Shown: positions 35,360 to 50,300, numbered from the stretch's first letter. The stretch: DNA of 64,000 nt from Cristatella mucedo (GCA_009760855.2 WPIO01000083.1:124001-188000); one strand, 5' to 3'. A program made the numbers and translations. The notes: generated by a model from the letters alone, not told the origin.

Positions 35360-38300
35360 ATTGGGTGGCTGCAGGCGATGGATGGAAGCCTGGAGGAGAT
35401 CGTCCGTGGCAAGCCATCGGGTCTGATCGAGAACGAGGCTAACACCATGAGTTTGAACCAGAACCTGTTTGCGTTGCTGAAATTACTAATGATCTTACCT
35501 TTCTCCGCCAGACATTGTGATCACATCAGCAGCTACGGGCTCGCATGGCGATCCGTCTGATGCAATTACGAACAGTGTGTGGTTGTCTATAGAGATCTCT
35601 ATTGGGCAATTAAGTACGCCATTAGCAATAAATCTGAACCTATAGCGCTTCCCACTGGTAACGTTAAAAACAGCTTTGGGGGTCCAGAAAGTTGATCCAG
35701 TCGAGTTGTCAACGTAAGGTTGGAAAACACCTTTACCTGCAAAAGACAATTGCTAGCATTCAAAAAAGGTCCACGAGAGAAAAATCTTAGCGGATTAGCC
35801 TCATTTGTGTAGCAGCATAAGAGCCTGGTCGGCTAGAACCACCGCTTGCAGTGGGCAATAGGGGATTGCCCAAGCGCAGGATTCGAACCACAAGCTCGGT
35901 CGCGAAGAGTGAGCACCTTACCTCATTGACTCGCTCACCAGCAGCTACACCGTCATTTTTTGTTAAGAATAGTAATATTAATTATAATAGTAATAATAAG
36001 TCATTTTTCACAGCCCCGAGAGGAATAAATCTACTATTTTCAGTGCCAACATGTTTAAATAGTGCTCGTCGCGGCGCGAGGCGCGACCGAGGAGCAAACG
36101 GAACAACGAATTCCCTCTAGATTGATTAATAGCAGCTGTGACTAATTACTAAGCTTGTCCTCCAGACATCAAGCAATAGCAGCAGTGCGAAATCGCGTAG
36201 CGAAGCGAGTGAGTCAGAACTCGCACAGCAAAGAGAGTAAGTCATCCCCTGACCTGACCACATTTAAAAGAAACTTAAAAACATACCTATTTAGGACAGC
36301 ATTTAGTGGGTCCTTGTGATTCGTCCTCGATGTGCTTATGCGTGCTGACACTGTTCATGCTGCCACTAACCACATTTGCATGCTGACCCAGTGCATGTAA
36401 CCCCTAACCATGTTATTCATTTTGTTTGTTTTTCAAGCATGATTTTACTTACTATTCTATTGCGTATCACTTTGCAGCAAATGTAAAGCGCCTAGAAAGA
36501 GATTAAGTTCTCTGAGGGCGCTTTATCAAGTGCAATATTATAATAATAATTATTATTATTATCTGAAGTAATAGCTAGTCGGTAGTACTTTTCGCTTCAC
36601 ACTTATCAGGTGTGGTCATCTACTGCTTTAGCCCCTGGGTCTTAGCCTAGGCCCTGCATCTTTTGAGGGGTTTGGCACATGTTTATAGAGCATAGTAATG
36701 AGTCTGCTGACGTTTTTAAATTACCATGTTTTAAATTCAGACACAGACTTTGACTTTGACTCTTCAAGGACGTCGCAAGGTCGACATCGCAGCCAGGATT
36801 ACATCAAAGATAGATTATCTTAACACGACGTCACAATGACGATTGTTCAATCGGTTCGTGTTACACGGATGATTTAATAAGGGGGTAAATCCCATGTTTT
36901 GAGGATATACCATCCAAGCATTTCACTTTACAGCAAATGTAAAGCGCCTAGAGAGAGATTAAGTTCTCTGAGGGCGCTTTATCAAGTGAATTATTATTAT
37001 TATTATTATTATTAAGTCAGAATTGTTTATACAAGGGGCTCGCGTGAGTCCTGAAGCATACCGTTTATGATTATCGACTGAGCTTTGTTGTTGTATCCAG
37101 CAGTAAGATGGCCTGTGAACTTGTCAACCGTCAGATTGTGTGGAAAGTCTTGAACGATCACGGTGTGCTCGGGCAAGTCGTAATCGTACAGGCTCCTGTG
37201 AACGTCCTCGGCCGACTTCACCACTAGGGCTCCGGCGACGCCATCACCTCGCTGGAAACCCGAGTGCGAGTGCCAGAAGTGAGTGCCGGCTGGATAGGCT
37301 TGGAACCTAACGGATTTAAAGTCAGCGCCGACGTCACCAGCGGCCGTGCAGAGCGAGTGCAGTTCGACGGACACCTAGCTTGCTTGGCAGGCGGCTCGGT
37401 ATCGCTTTCAGTATCTCGCTAAACTCATTTGACATTGTGAATGACAGACTGTCACTTTGATGTAGGAGGAACGCAGCCTGTCTGCAGAGTGCATAGATTG
37501 ATGAAGAGACGAAAGCAACGCCTCCCACTGTGCCGACAAGAGCAGTATAAGCTATCACTCGAGTCCCAAGGCTGCTTGCTGCGGCGGCGCGGCGAGCGTA
37601 TACTGCCTTTATTGTCATAGCGTATGATTCGAACCCATTCAATATAGTGAGCGATCCTCTTAGCTTATGAACGATACTGGCGATTTTTACTAACCTGTAC
37701 TGGAACGAGGTCATTTCGACGATTGGGCACTGTGTCAACATTGGTACGCCATCCATATGAGGTGTGCCGACTTGATGCATTCCGTGCCAGTGAATAGTCG
37801 TGGCGTCTCCGGCAGATAAGTGGTTCTTTACGTTGACGACGATCGTGTCCTTCTCACAAACCTAAAATACACGCTAGCCTATGGCATGAGTGGCTTCAGG
37901 GCTACTTACCTAGTGACATTTTACCAATTGTCATAAGTATTTCAAGCTTTAATGATGCACCAGGTATTTCGGTGCTGCCAGTTCTTTCCGTCCATGACGC
38001 ATTTTTAACTCTTCAGCAGGCGTACGTATATAAAAATTAAGCTTTCTGAATTAAGATTAATTTTAAAACCGCGTCATGTAGTTTGATGCGTACATAAAAA
38101 TGACGATAATAATGATGGATTTAATGTAGCACCCTTAGTGAACTCAATCGCTTTCTAGGCACATTTGCAGCAAAAGAAGCACGATCGAACACTCAGTCGC
38201 AGCTGAGCTCAAAAAGCAACACGAACAACGTGGTTAGGGGCGACATGGACAGGGTCAGCATGCAAGTGAGGTTAGTGGTAGCATTCACAGTGTCAGCACC

Positions 38301-41300
38301 CATAAGCACATAAGCGAATCAGGACACCGGACGAATCTCAGGGACATACTAAATGCTATGATAAATAGATGCATTTTTCGTTTCTTTTAAATGTGGGCAA
38401 GTCATGAGATGCTTTGAAGCAAATCGAGAGTAATTCCCATGCTTTGAGAGCATAAGAACTAAAGACATGGTCTCCAAAGGATTTCAGATGTGTACGAGGT
38501 ATAGATATGCAGTTAAGATTCCTAAAATCGGGTGGTACGATACTTTGGGGGAGTAGATCCGACATGCAGGTTGGAGCCACTAAATGAAGAGGCCTAAAAG
38601 TTAGTGATAAGGCCTTGAAGTCGACGAGTTGCTTGACTGGGATGGGAGCCAGTGCAGATCGGCGAGAAGTGGTGAGAAGTGACAACTGCGACGCACACGA
38701 CATACACGCCTAGCTGCAGTTTTGCACCAGCTGTAAGCACCTGGTTGCTGTTTACTTAATCAATTTCGATGCCAGTAAGCTAAATATGACCAACGCCTCC
38801 AGCCTAGATGGCGGGTTGCCCAAAACAAAGGCAGATACTTCTAGAATGAGTTGCTCTTACATGCGTATTTACTGTAACCGCATACACCCAAAATGCGCTA
38901 GAAATTGCGCATCGATTATATTTGGGCCTGTCAATATTGCAGGACGTCTTTCGCAATTCTACAGCTCTTGGCGCTTCTGGCAACGAGTGGCGTAACTAGA
39001 ATATTAGAAAGGGGACCTCCTGGTACTTCTGGGGGCGTGACTGTCTACTTTAGCCCGAACCAGTCAACCATAGCAGACAGCACGCCTTCGATCGGCGGCG
39101 TACCGTCTATCCCAGAAGGAGGCAGCAATCCAAGCGGCAGCAGCAGCGGCGGCTGCGGCGGCGGCTGCTGCGGCGGCCGCCGATGCTGCCGCCTTCCTTC
39201 GGTGGCGGCCGCCGCCGCAGCCGCCTTCTTTCGGTTCGTGTAAGAGCCAAAGGATGTTGACCGTAGGCCCGGAAACAGGGGAGCAAGCAGAAATGCTTGG
39301 CAAAGTAAATTCCGAAGCAGCAAAAAAGCTGTAATTGAAAACCTCGATATTACGTCACGAAAATAAATTGACCCTTACCCTAATCTGAGGTCCGGGCAGC
39401 ATGCGATTGACCACGATAATGGCTCGCTTGAAGCCGTCCGCTGCGATGCACTGCGGTCGGAAGCAGTCCGACAAGATGAACGGACATAGATAGCACGCCT
39501 TGGCCATCGTGTAGTAATATGCAATGTCCATGTCGTACGTGCATTCCTTCGGCGCACCATTCGCGGAGCATTCCCGATCGCAGTTGGAGTAAGATCGGAC
39601 GCCTACTGAAACAGAAGACGCAAATGATTGCATCATTTGCTTGACCTTTCTTCAGCGACTATGCGGCTAAACTTTCTGTCACGTAGCACCAACATCAGTG
39701 TGTATTTCTTACATGCACTCGCTGTCGCCAGCAAGAAAGGTCCTGATATTTTATCTTTGAAGGAAGCTGTTTTATAATAAATATTTCAGAAGTGATAACG
39801 CTTAAAATGATAACTAATGCACGGTCATAGCATGCGATGATGGTCTGCATGAAATGTACGCCAGCTGCTTCTGATAGAAGGCTCACTATATCCCAATAGG
39901 CAATGCAGATGGCAACCTAAAACCTTGGCTTACCGTCTACCAGTGGCATGCTGAACCCTCCCGCTTTGAGATAAGTCAGTTCTACTCGGACCGGAAAAAT
40001 AGCAGTGCATTGCTGATAGTTCCTGCTCTTTCCTTTAAAGTCAGTCACAAAATAGGATCAGCCTACTTTTATATTCAATCTTTAACATCATACATTCGAT
40101 TTTGTTTCATTTGCAGCAAATTTGAAATCCCTAGAAAGAGATTTGAGTTTTCTGGGGGCTATATCAAATGTATTACTATTTTATTTAAGCTAATTGGAAG
40201 ATTCAGTCAAAGCAGCCAGAAATGTCATGGTACCGTTCAATGAGGATCTGAGAGCGATATTTAACCCAGCACAGATTTTAACGTTTTATAAAAGCAAACT
40301 TCATGAATTGACTACGCGCGGGGTCTACCTTCGTGCAACGTTACTAAACTAAGAGTAGGCACAGTTTCTCTGAAGGTGGATTAGAGCTACTCGAGAAAGT
40401 ATTAAGCTAACACCATTGTCTCGGTCCTAGCCTAAACTTAATTTGGCTGAACAAGTGCAGATCAAGCTCCACTTTGATTTCCACCCGATTACGGCCTGAA
40501 TACTTGGGAAGTAGGCTCAAATTTCGTGCGAAACGAATTTCGTTCGGCTGACAAACCCACTAAGAAGCTCGTCTCTAGCCAAAAATTTACTACAAACGCT
40601 GCCAAGGTTCGGGCTTAGATCAGGTGCCTAGTCTATGCACCTTGCCGCTTCTTTCTGCGTATCCTTGACTACGCATGCATGTTAGACATAAACGCAGTGG
40701 ATGAATTCAATAAACCAGTGTACCTTCTATTGGAAAGGTACAGTTTGGCCAGTTGTCGTTTCAACGCAAAAGTCATTATAATTCGTAAACAAGACTACTT
40801 CTAGTATGAGCACACTATCGTAGAAGTATCACCATTTATGTAATGTATCTCCGCCTGTAACTCCACAAAGCCATAAAGATTATGTGGGTGTTACGCAGGA
40901 GAGTTTTGCATAGAGCACTCACAGCCTAAGCGGCTTTTGGTACGCATTCGGCAGCCATCAGACTTCGTCTCACACAACAAAGAGAAGTTGGGCAGCATAA
41001 CAAGAGTCTAGGGAGCAGTTAAATTAGTGAGTAGCATGGAAGTAGCAGCTCATAATCGCTGAAAAGGATGAGCCATAGCCGGCAGCAGGAGAGTAGTTGT
41101 CGTTGCATAAGAATTGTGGAAGCGAGTTCCACTGCCTAGGACCTGCAGGGCTAAACCTTCTGTCGCCAATGGTCTTTAAGCTGAGGAATAAAACAGCTAA
41201 TTTATTATCCACACAGGACCTGGGGCGCGAAGAGGCTGAAACTGATGTAGAAGTTCAGCTAGGTACGAAGGAGCCAAGCCGTGGCGGGCCTTTTCGGTCA

Positions 41301-44300
41301 GCGTAAGAACTTTGCTCTGTATCCGTTGCTCAACCGGCATTAATCCTAACTCTTTTAGCAAAGGAGAAACGTGCTCAAACCTCTGGGACTTTAATACTAG
41401 CCTTGCAGCCATATTCATAGCCAGCTGCAGTGGCCTAGTGGCTTTCTTTGGTAGCCCAGTCAAAACGGAGTTGCAATAAATAAGCCGAGTCAGAACTAAG
41501 GAGCTAGTTAAATATTTTTCAAGCCACTGGAAGACAGCTCCTAATCTTGGATAGAGATTGGATGTGATGGCTAGCTGTAGAAGCAGTGTTCTGAATGCTT
41601 TTAAAATTGAGGCAGCTGTCGAAAACGACATCTAAATTTCGAGCACGTGGTGATAGTCGCACAACAGCATTACCTAATAAAGAGCAAAGCCTTCTATTCC
41701 AGCCTCACACTTATGGTGTCTATTAGCAGTAGTTCGGTTTTATCATCATTTAGTTTCAAGAAGTTTTCCGACATCCAGGATCGAATGTCGGCAAGGCAAG
41801 CATTCAGTTTCTCAGTTGCTATAGCAGATTTCGACGGTTTGAATGACAAATACAGCTGAGTATCGTCGGCATAAAAGTGATATCCTATTCCATGGGCCTT
41901 AATCACTTTTCTCAGAGGATGAATATAAATGGAGAATAGCAAGAGACCGAGTATAGACCCTTGAGGAACTCCACATGTGACCCGTCTCGTGTGTGAGACC
42001 TGACCCTCATATGACACGGATTTAACACGATCAGACAAGTACGATTTAAACCACGCCAGTACTTTGTCTGCCAGACCGATCGTTGTTCTCCATCATTCAA
42101 GTAGAACATCTTGATCAATGGTGTCGAAGGTAGCTGACAGATCTAGCAGAGCTAGGGCAGTGACATTCCCGTCGTCGTTGCCACGTAGAAGGTTACACGG
42201 TTTATTTAAATAGATGCATGCGAATATTTCTTGCATACGATGTCAAGGCATATTTGCACGTACCAGTCTGTGACCGCACACAGCCACGAAGACTAATCGC
42301 TTAATCAGTAAGGTTTTGTACTAAAGTCCTTGATGTTCCTGAAACCCCTGCTTAGTGATGGTGCCCGCTCTGAAAACTAGTGCTTCAAATAATGCCTGCA
42401 TAGATTTGCCCAATACAAAACATTCTGCTGTTCTACATTTCCTAGCAGCAGGCTGGCTTCGGACTGCCTGCAACCATTACGTAAAGAGCTGGCGATCGCC
42501 GCTTCGGGTAAGACGCGACTCTGGCCATCTGGCCAGACTGAGCTACCCGGAAGCTGCTATTCGACGCTAAGATATCGAAGCCGACGTGAAGGCGTCGCTC
42601 TCGCTGCGAGTCAATAGATCCGGCATAGATACTGCAGTTGCATGGACAAGTCCAGGCACCCTGAATGTGACCTTTAACTGGCAGCAGCGGCTGGCCAGCG
42701 ATAAAATGCAATTCCTGGGCCGCAGGAAGTGTCGCACCCTAGCGGATTGTGGGCCCAGCCATTTCGCGATTTGGTGGCAGATCGCTGACAAGGAAGGAAG
42801 CTCCCCGATGCGAAATCCGGAAGAAATCTTCGGAGCGCGAGGCCCTCCGCTGTAGTTGCTCACGGACAACGCCACGAGTTTTCGCTCGACAGCTCTGTCC
42901 ACTTTTTGCAACCGTTGGGGCGTGGAGCCCATCTACCGTTGCTCTTACAGACCTTCGGGCAAGGCACCTTTGAGTGAAATCACTGGACCATCAAAGCGTT
43001 GGCGGTTCGAACGAATAAGAACGTTCTAGCGACGGTGTAGCGGTATAGCATTTTGCTAACCTCAGAGCGGACGAGGCATCGGTGTGAAATTCAAAGCCTT
43101 TGGTAATTGACCAACCCTCCCCCTCGCACACTGCTAACCACAAAGCGCATTCGTCTGCCGATCGCATTTACACTGGCCGACATAGTCGCGTCCTCAGCCT
43201 GTGCTCTAATCCGGGAGGCTGATATAAAAGAAGATTTCTACGGAAAGGCACCAAGCCATTACCCGAAGAATAATTAAACATAAATGTAATTCATTTGAAT
43301 AGCACCCTAAGAGCACTTAAATCTATTCAGGCGCTTCACATATTCCACAAGGCTCGAGCCCACGACCTCGGCCAGACCTTGGTCGGGGCGAGCACCTTAG
43401 CATTCATCATTGTAGAGCTTGGCGTCTCTCCTAAATGTGGGGACGTATGATGACAGAGTATCCCAACAACAACAACAAATCTGGGGTAAATCGGGCCAAA
43501 ATCGCTTAGCTACACCTCGTGCAAACCTTAAACCCTTAGGAAATCGTGCCTTTAGTTCGCATGCTTCCAAAGCCTGGACCTCACTTCCGACTGGCGTTCC
43601 GAAATCTCCTGACATGAAGACCTTTAAAAATAAGCTAAAACGCATCTATTTATCGTAGCATTAAGTGGGTCCTTGAGATTTGTCCCTGGTGTGCTTATGC
43701 GTGCTGATGTTGCATGCTGCCACTAACCATATTGGCATGCTGACCCTGTGCATGTCACCTCTAACCGTGTTACAGGCTTGTTGTCATTGATCGTGCTACC
43801 ACTAACCATTCAATCATGCTTCTTTTGCAGCAAATGTAAGCAATCGATCACGTTCTCCGAGGAGGTTATAGAACTGTATTACTATTATTATTATTATCAT
43901 TACATATTGAGGAGGTAGTCGCTCGGGTAAACGCCGCTTAAATAAGATCGGCAGATCAATGCGAATACGTGCTTTGTGGCCAGCGGGGGGGGGGGGGGGG
44001 GGCGTCGATGGCGAATTGCCAAAGGCTTTGAATTTGAGGCTGCTGCCACCACCGACGTGCCCTAGCCGGATCGCCTCGTCGCGGTCAGGGACGGCGACGG
44101 AAAATCGCGCACTCGCACGAGAGATCATCGCGAAGCGATTGCAAGCTCGCGCTAATGGCCGCTGCCTACTCGCTCCACCGCCCGGTCAGTCGAGAGCACG
44201 GCCCCCGCCGCCGCCGCCGCCTCTCCTGAGTTCGCTCGCGCTCATTCGCGCTCCTACCGTCGAGTTGTCTAGTCGGTAAACGCCGCTGCAAGCAGCGCGT

Positions 44301-47300
44301 AGCTCGCTAGCGGCCCTCCCATCTACCCTCCGCCGCGCGAGCGGCGGCGGCGGCGGCGGCGCCGCTCGCTTCGAGTGTCTGCGGAGTGCGCCGCCGTCCG
44401 TCATCCAATATTCCGCCAACGCAGGGCGTGCTGCGCTGCTTGCACTTGGGACTAAACAAATAAGAGGAGCGCTCGAAACGGGTGCGGCTAAATCGGCGTC
44501 AGCTTACGCTCGGATGGCCGCCTTCTGCACAGGCGCTCTTCGGCGCAGCTCTCAGGCTGCGCCGCTATATGAGCCTCGATATGAGCCTAATGCATCGATA
44601 TGAGCCTAATGGCGGCTCTAGCTGAGACGCCCCGAGAGCAACGAACGGCTCGACAACCTGTAGAGCGGATCGAAGTAGAACGCAAGAAACCAAGGGAGGC
44701 GAGACCCGAGCAGGCGGCGGCGGCGGCTGCGGCTGCGGCGGCGGCGGCGGCCGTAATCTGGCGGCGAGATTTACTGAGGTTAGAATGGGAGCTCCGGGCA
44801 GATGACGCGGGTCAGTATGTGGACCCACTAATACGCTGCATTAACCGAGGTGCTAGGCAGACGCAAGAATCAGCCGTCCGCCATCTAGCTCACTACATCA
44901 AATACGGCGCGAGGCTGGCTGACAGGCAGGCGCGCAAGCACGCAGGTAGGCGCGAGAATGCCGTCAACCGAGGGAACGAATTTTCGAGCTGAATAAACAT
45001 ACCTAAGAAAAGACACCATAGAGTTTAGCCCGGGAGAAGGGCTGTTATTCTGTTAGCCAGACTTCGGGAGTTCCGTCTACCTTAGATTAGCGACCAGTCG
45101 GACCGGCATGATAGGCCGCGCAAAGCGCTTGCCCAGGCGTATAACCACTGCTAGCAGGCCCTAAATAAACCATCACTTTCGGCTCCCAGTTGTGGCCGCT
45201 TGTGTTTTAACCGCATGTCAGCTCTGCATTACACCGGCAGAGCTACTGTAGCTCTGTATTACACCGGCAGAGCTACTGCGGCTCTGCATTTCACAGTCTA
45301 CCGGCTGAGCACTGGGGGACTGACTCCCAGCGCAGTAACACTTCGACGCGCAAGGACGGTGCAAGGTGACGTTAGGCGCGAGCCCTCGACCCTACTTGTA
45401 GTAATCGTATGTAATGTATCTCGTCTTTAACTCCACAAAGCTATAAAGAATATGTGGGTGTTACGCAGGAAAGTTTTTTAGAGCTCACTCATAGCCTAAG
45501 CGGCTTTCGGTACGCATTCGGCAGCAAACAGACTTCGTCTCACACAACAAAGAGAAATTGGGCAGTATAATAATAATAATAATAATGCACTTGATAAAGC
45601 GCCCTCAGAGAGCTTAATATCTTTCTAGGCGCTTTAAATTTACTGCACAAAAAATGCAATTGAATGGTGAGTAATATCATGCTTGACAAACAAACAAAAT
45701 GAATAACATGGTTAGGGGTGACATGCACAGGGTCAGCATACAAATGTGGTTAGTGGCAGAATGCACAGTGTCAGCATGCATAAGCATATGAAGGACGAAT
45801 CACAGGGACCCACTAAATTCTGTCCTAAATAGGTGTGTTTCTAAGTTCTTTTTTAATGTGGTCAAGTCAGGGGATGTTCTGACGCAAGTCGGGAGGGAGT
45901 TCCAGGCTTTGGGAGCATACGAACTAAATGCACGGTCTCTAAAGGATTTGAGGTTTGTACGAGGTAGACTGTTGGATTCCGAAAAGCGGGTGGTACGATG
46001 CTTGGCCTGGTGGCTGAGTAGATCTGAGAGATAGGCTGGAGCCAAAGAATAAAGTGGCTTAAAAGTGAGCGACAAAACCTTGAAGTCAATCTGTTGCTTG
46101 ACTGGTAGCCAGTGTAGGTCGGCAAGAAGTGGTGTGATGTGGCAACTGAGCAAAACAAGCAGAAACACTCTATCCATGTCTGCATTCCTAAGTAGGTCGT
46201 CGTATACCCTAAGCAATGCTGACTCTGTGGAGTGATTAGCTCTAAAGCCAGACTGGAACTTACTAGCAAGGTGTGAAGTTTCGATATATGAGTTCAGCTG
46301 GTCCGCCACGACCCGTTCCAGGGTCTTTGACAGAAATGGTAGAAGGGAGACTGGGCGGTATTTGCTCAAGTTCTCTTGGTCTAGTGTCGCTTTCTTGAGA
46401 AGAGGTCTGACTACAGCTTTTTTCAAAGGTGCTGGGACATGACCTGAGACTAACGACATTAATTATGTTAGGTATGCATGGCAGCAGCAGATCAATGCAA
46501 CGTAGGAGCAGGACAGTGGGAATAGGGCCCAGAGAACTTGTTGTCTTCTTTGATTGGGATACGAACTTCAGGAGTAGATCACTAGTGACCTGCTTAAATG
46601 TAGACATTGAGGTGCAGCCAGGAATCGGGGAACAGCATTCTAGGGGGGATGTTGTCATCGCAGGGATAGACTCCCTGATCTCGCCTATCTTCTGCACAAA
46701 GAATCGAGAGAAGCGATCGGCTTGATCGTCAGGTGAGGAGCTCATCTGGGAGCGGTTGAGGAGATGGTTGATCGTCGACATCAGCATTTTTGGATTGTGC
46801 ATATGTGCTTCAACAATGTTTTTATTGAAGCTAGGCTTGGTCTTCGATAGGATCGATTGGTCGACCTACAGTAGTCTTCATATGCCTGTCGATGGACAGT
46901 CAGGCTTGATCTTTTGTATGCTTTTTCAAGCTTTCGTTTAGTAGACTTGGCTAGTTTAATGTCTGCGGTAAACCATAGGCCGTCTGGGTGGGGCGCACAG
47001 TGCGCTTTGTCAGAGGGGCAAACTCGTCTAGCGTGTCAGCTAGTGTCGTGTTGAAGCTATCTACCAATGATGACAGATCGGAGGGAGGACTGAGCAGCAG
47101 AGGTGAAGCAGATATTCTCGCACGGACAGCATCGATGTCAAGGGTCTTGAGGTTTCACGATTCACATGCTATTTTAGAGGGAGGTGGGCACACACTGTAG
47201 ATTGAAGGAAATCTGCATGTGGTCAGATAAGCACGATTTGTTAATAATTGGTGATGACAAAGTGCAGTTGTATGAGAAAATCTGGTCGAGTGTGTGACCC

Positions 47301-50300
47301 TTGATGTGGGTAGGGCCATGCACATGAGCCACAAGAGACAATGAGTCAGCCAATGCACGAAATTAGGCGGTGAAAGCGTCAGATAAGTTAACAAAGTGAC
47401 CGTTGAAATCACCCATAGCGAGGACGGATCGATTTCTTGCACACAGAATCGAAATGAGATCGGAGAAATCTTGAGATAAAGGAGGATTTGGTACCTGGTG
47501 GGCGATAGACTACTGCCACTATTGGTAGCTTGCTTTCAGATGAGACCAAGACAATCAATTCAAAAGACTGCTTCGAGGGTACTGCAAATAGCTTGAAGTT
47601 GGAATTTCGAGCGCACGATAATAGCAACTCCACCTCCAATTTTGATTGATCTAGGGGTGTGAAAGAATGAGAAACCAGATGGCATTGCGTCTTTAATTGT
47701 CGGGCAGTTTAGCGATTTTAGCCAAGTTTCAGTTAGGGTGAGCAGGTCGATAGCATTTTCAGAAATAAGGTCGCTTATTACCAGAGGTTTATTGCACATT
47801 GAGCGAGGATTACAAAGGTAAGCGTTAAGTCTGGCCGATGGAGTTACAACAGGCCTGATGACCACTAAGTTAAGAGAGATTCACAGTGACGCATGTGGGG
47901 GAGCGTGCTGAGCGGTTCGAGACAATGCTAGGAATACCAAACGAGCGGGTACTCAGCTCGCAGTTCCCGCCTAACGAGCGGCGTCTGACCTGGCGGTTCC
48001 GGCCACCACGGCGGCTACGGGGTGCTTTTCTTTTGTTAATGCATAGTTCATGAATCTTAGCAACAACATTAATATCTAGGAACGCATTTGATCTACGACG
48101 ACGAAGCGATAGCAGCTGCTGACGACCATAACTAACATTCAGGTTACTAGCCGCCGGCGTAGCTAAGGCAGTAGCTGGCGTGGGAGACCCAGCGAACACC
48201 CGAAGCGATAAGCACAACAAGAGTCAGGTTAAAGTAGTGAGTAGCATGGAAGTAGCAGCTCAGGGTCGCCGAAAAAGATTAGCTATAGTTGGCAGCAGGC
48301 GAGTAGTTGTCGTTGCGTGAGAATTGTGGAAGTGAGTTCCGCAGTCTAGGATCGCCAACGGTCTTTAAGCTGAGGAATGGAACGGCTGATTTATTGTCCT
48401 CGCAGGCGGATTCGGTCTCGGCGCCTACGGAAGCTTCCGCTGACTAACAGCAGGAGCAGCAGAAGCAGCCACAGCAGCAGCTGGGCGGCGGCGGCGGCGG
48501 CGGGTGGGGGACGAGCGCGGAGCGGGGCAACGCAGCGAGACGAGGTCGGTTAGCTTTTTGGAGTCGTCGATTAGATGCGGGATTCGCTTGGCATGATGAC
48601 GCGCAGTGTATGGACAGGGCAACACCGACGCGCGATTCCGCTTTAAGCAGCAAATCCCATAGCCGCAGCTTTGGATAGCGAGCTCATATCTTACAACTAA
48701 TTCATTTTCATTTTAATTCAATTTCAATTTCAAATTCAATTTATTTCATTTTCATTTTAATTTAATTAATTTAATTTAATTTTAATTTTAATTTTAATTC
48801 ATTTGTATAGCATCATAAGCGAACACAAAGCTCTGTTCAGGCGCTTCGCGTAAGCCACGGGGCTCGACCTCCGTCGTCCCGTAAATTTCGCATTCATAAG
48901 AGCCCCTGACCTCGGTCGTTAAAGACGGGCACCTTAAACCATCACCACTTAGGCCAAATCGCACAGGAAACGCTTAATGTTGAGCCGTGATGGCAGACTA
49001 GGTAAGGCGGTTGCTTTCACGACCTCGTTCCCGAGGTCATGGGTTCGATTCCTGCGGTGGGTGATTCTTTATCGCCACTGCAAGCGGTGGTGATAGCCAT
49101 AAAGGCTCTTCTGTCGCTGCACAAAAAGAGGCTGTTTAATCAGCTAGGATTCTTTTTAATGTAAGCACAGCGAGCGTGCTTCGCTTCTCTCGGCGAACGC
49201 CCGGCACCCACGGGCAGGCCAGTGTATCGCCGAAACGACTAAATAGGGTCTGTATCGCCTCTCAGACCGGAACGTGCGTCTCGATCCGCTCGCGATGCTT
49301 TTAGCCTCGCCGCATCGTGAAAACTACATTTAAATTATATAATATTTGCATACTGACCCTGTGCGCGTCTCCTCTAACCATGTTATGCTTGCTGTCATTG
49401 AGCACACTTGCACTGGCCATTCGACCATGCTTCCTTTGCAGCAACTGCTAAGTACTTACTAAGAGACTAGGTCCTCTGAGGGTGCTATAACTAATGTACT
49501 ATATTATTGTTAATAAAACAGAGGAGATGGCTATATTAGACAATAATTGTGGTGACGCAGTACTAGCTCCAGTATAGGTTGCTTGCGACTGAGAAGCCGT
49601 ACTGACCGATTGGAACGCGGAAATATAACTAATCATATTTCAGGTCAGAGAGAGAAGCCTCGGGCTCAGCGCAAGCGCTAGAATGTTAGCCAGGTGCGAG
49701 CAATTTGCAAACTCTGCTCGTCTTCCCCTGATGATGTCAGCTTGGTTGCTGTGCGAGTTTGAGGGAGATACAAGAGAAGGAGAGAGCGGGCAAGAGAGAC
49801 GGGAATTGAGAGTGAGAGCAAGACGCGCGCGCGCGCGCGCCCGCGCTCGCGCCCACACACACGCGCCCACACACACGTACGCATGCACACACACACAGTA
49901 ATATCGGCTTCAGAAATAGATCCTGACGATTCGGTGAGCTTACAGATAGATCAGTGAGACGTCATGTCGCACTCGGATGCTCAGGCCACACACGGCTCTC
50001 GCCTTCGCACGAGGGCAGCGCCACCGCAGGAGCGATCGGCTGCTCGAGCTCAGCGCCGCGAGCTCAGGAGCCGCCGAGCGCCGAGCATTCGGGTCGAGAC
50101 GAGCAGCTCGTCATGGCAGCCGCTGCGCTCGGGCGACCGGTGACATATTGACGAGGTCGCAACGCCTCGACAATCTCTTTACCCACGCGCTCTCGTGCCT
50201 TTCAGGAGAATGAGGCGAGAATGTCTCTCGAGCGGCATCTTCGCGGCACGGTGCAGCGGCGGGCGTTTACTTACTCACTCCGCACCCGATTGCAAACAGT

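Noticed and set aside
35017-35442. 141-codon plus-strand frame with poly-Leu resembling a signal or membrane helix
   Set aside because: The poly-Leu is a CTG repeat inside a laccase intron; no other protein feature.
36061-36120. Target duplication for the L2 tail at 36,241 (AGTAA on both sides)
   Set aside because: The left AGTAA is separated from the element by three unexplained bases, so the match may be chance.
42355-42570. Open plus-strand frame before the integrase relic
   Set aside because: It could be the upstream part of the same Gypsy element, but no zinc-binding or RNase H motif is readable, so it is not annotated.
49005-49040. tRNA gene on the plus strand
   Set aside because: Same SINE family S1; the sequence after the B box is the shared SINE body, not an acceptor stem.
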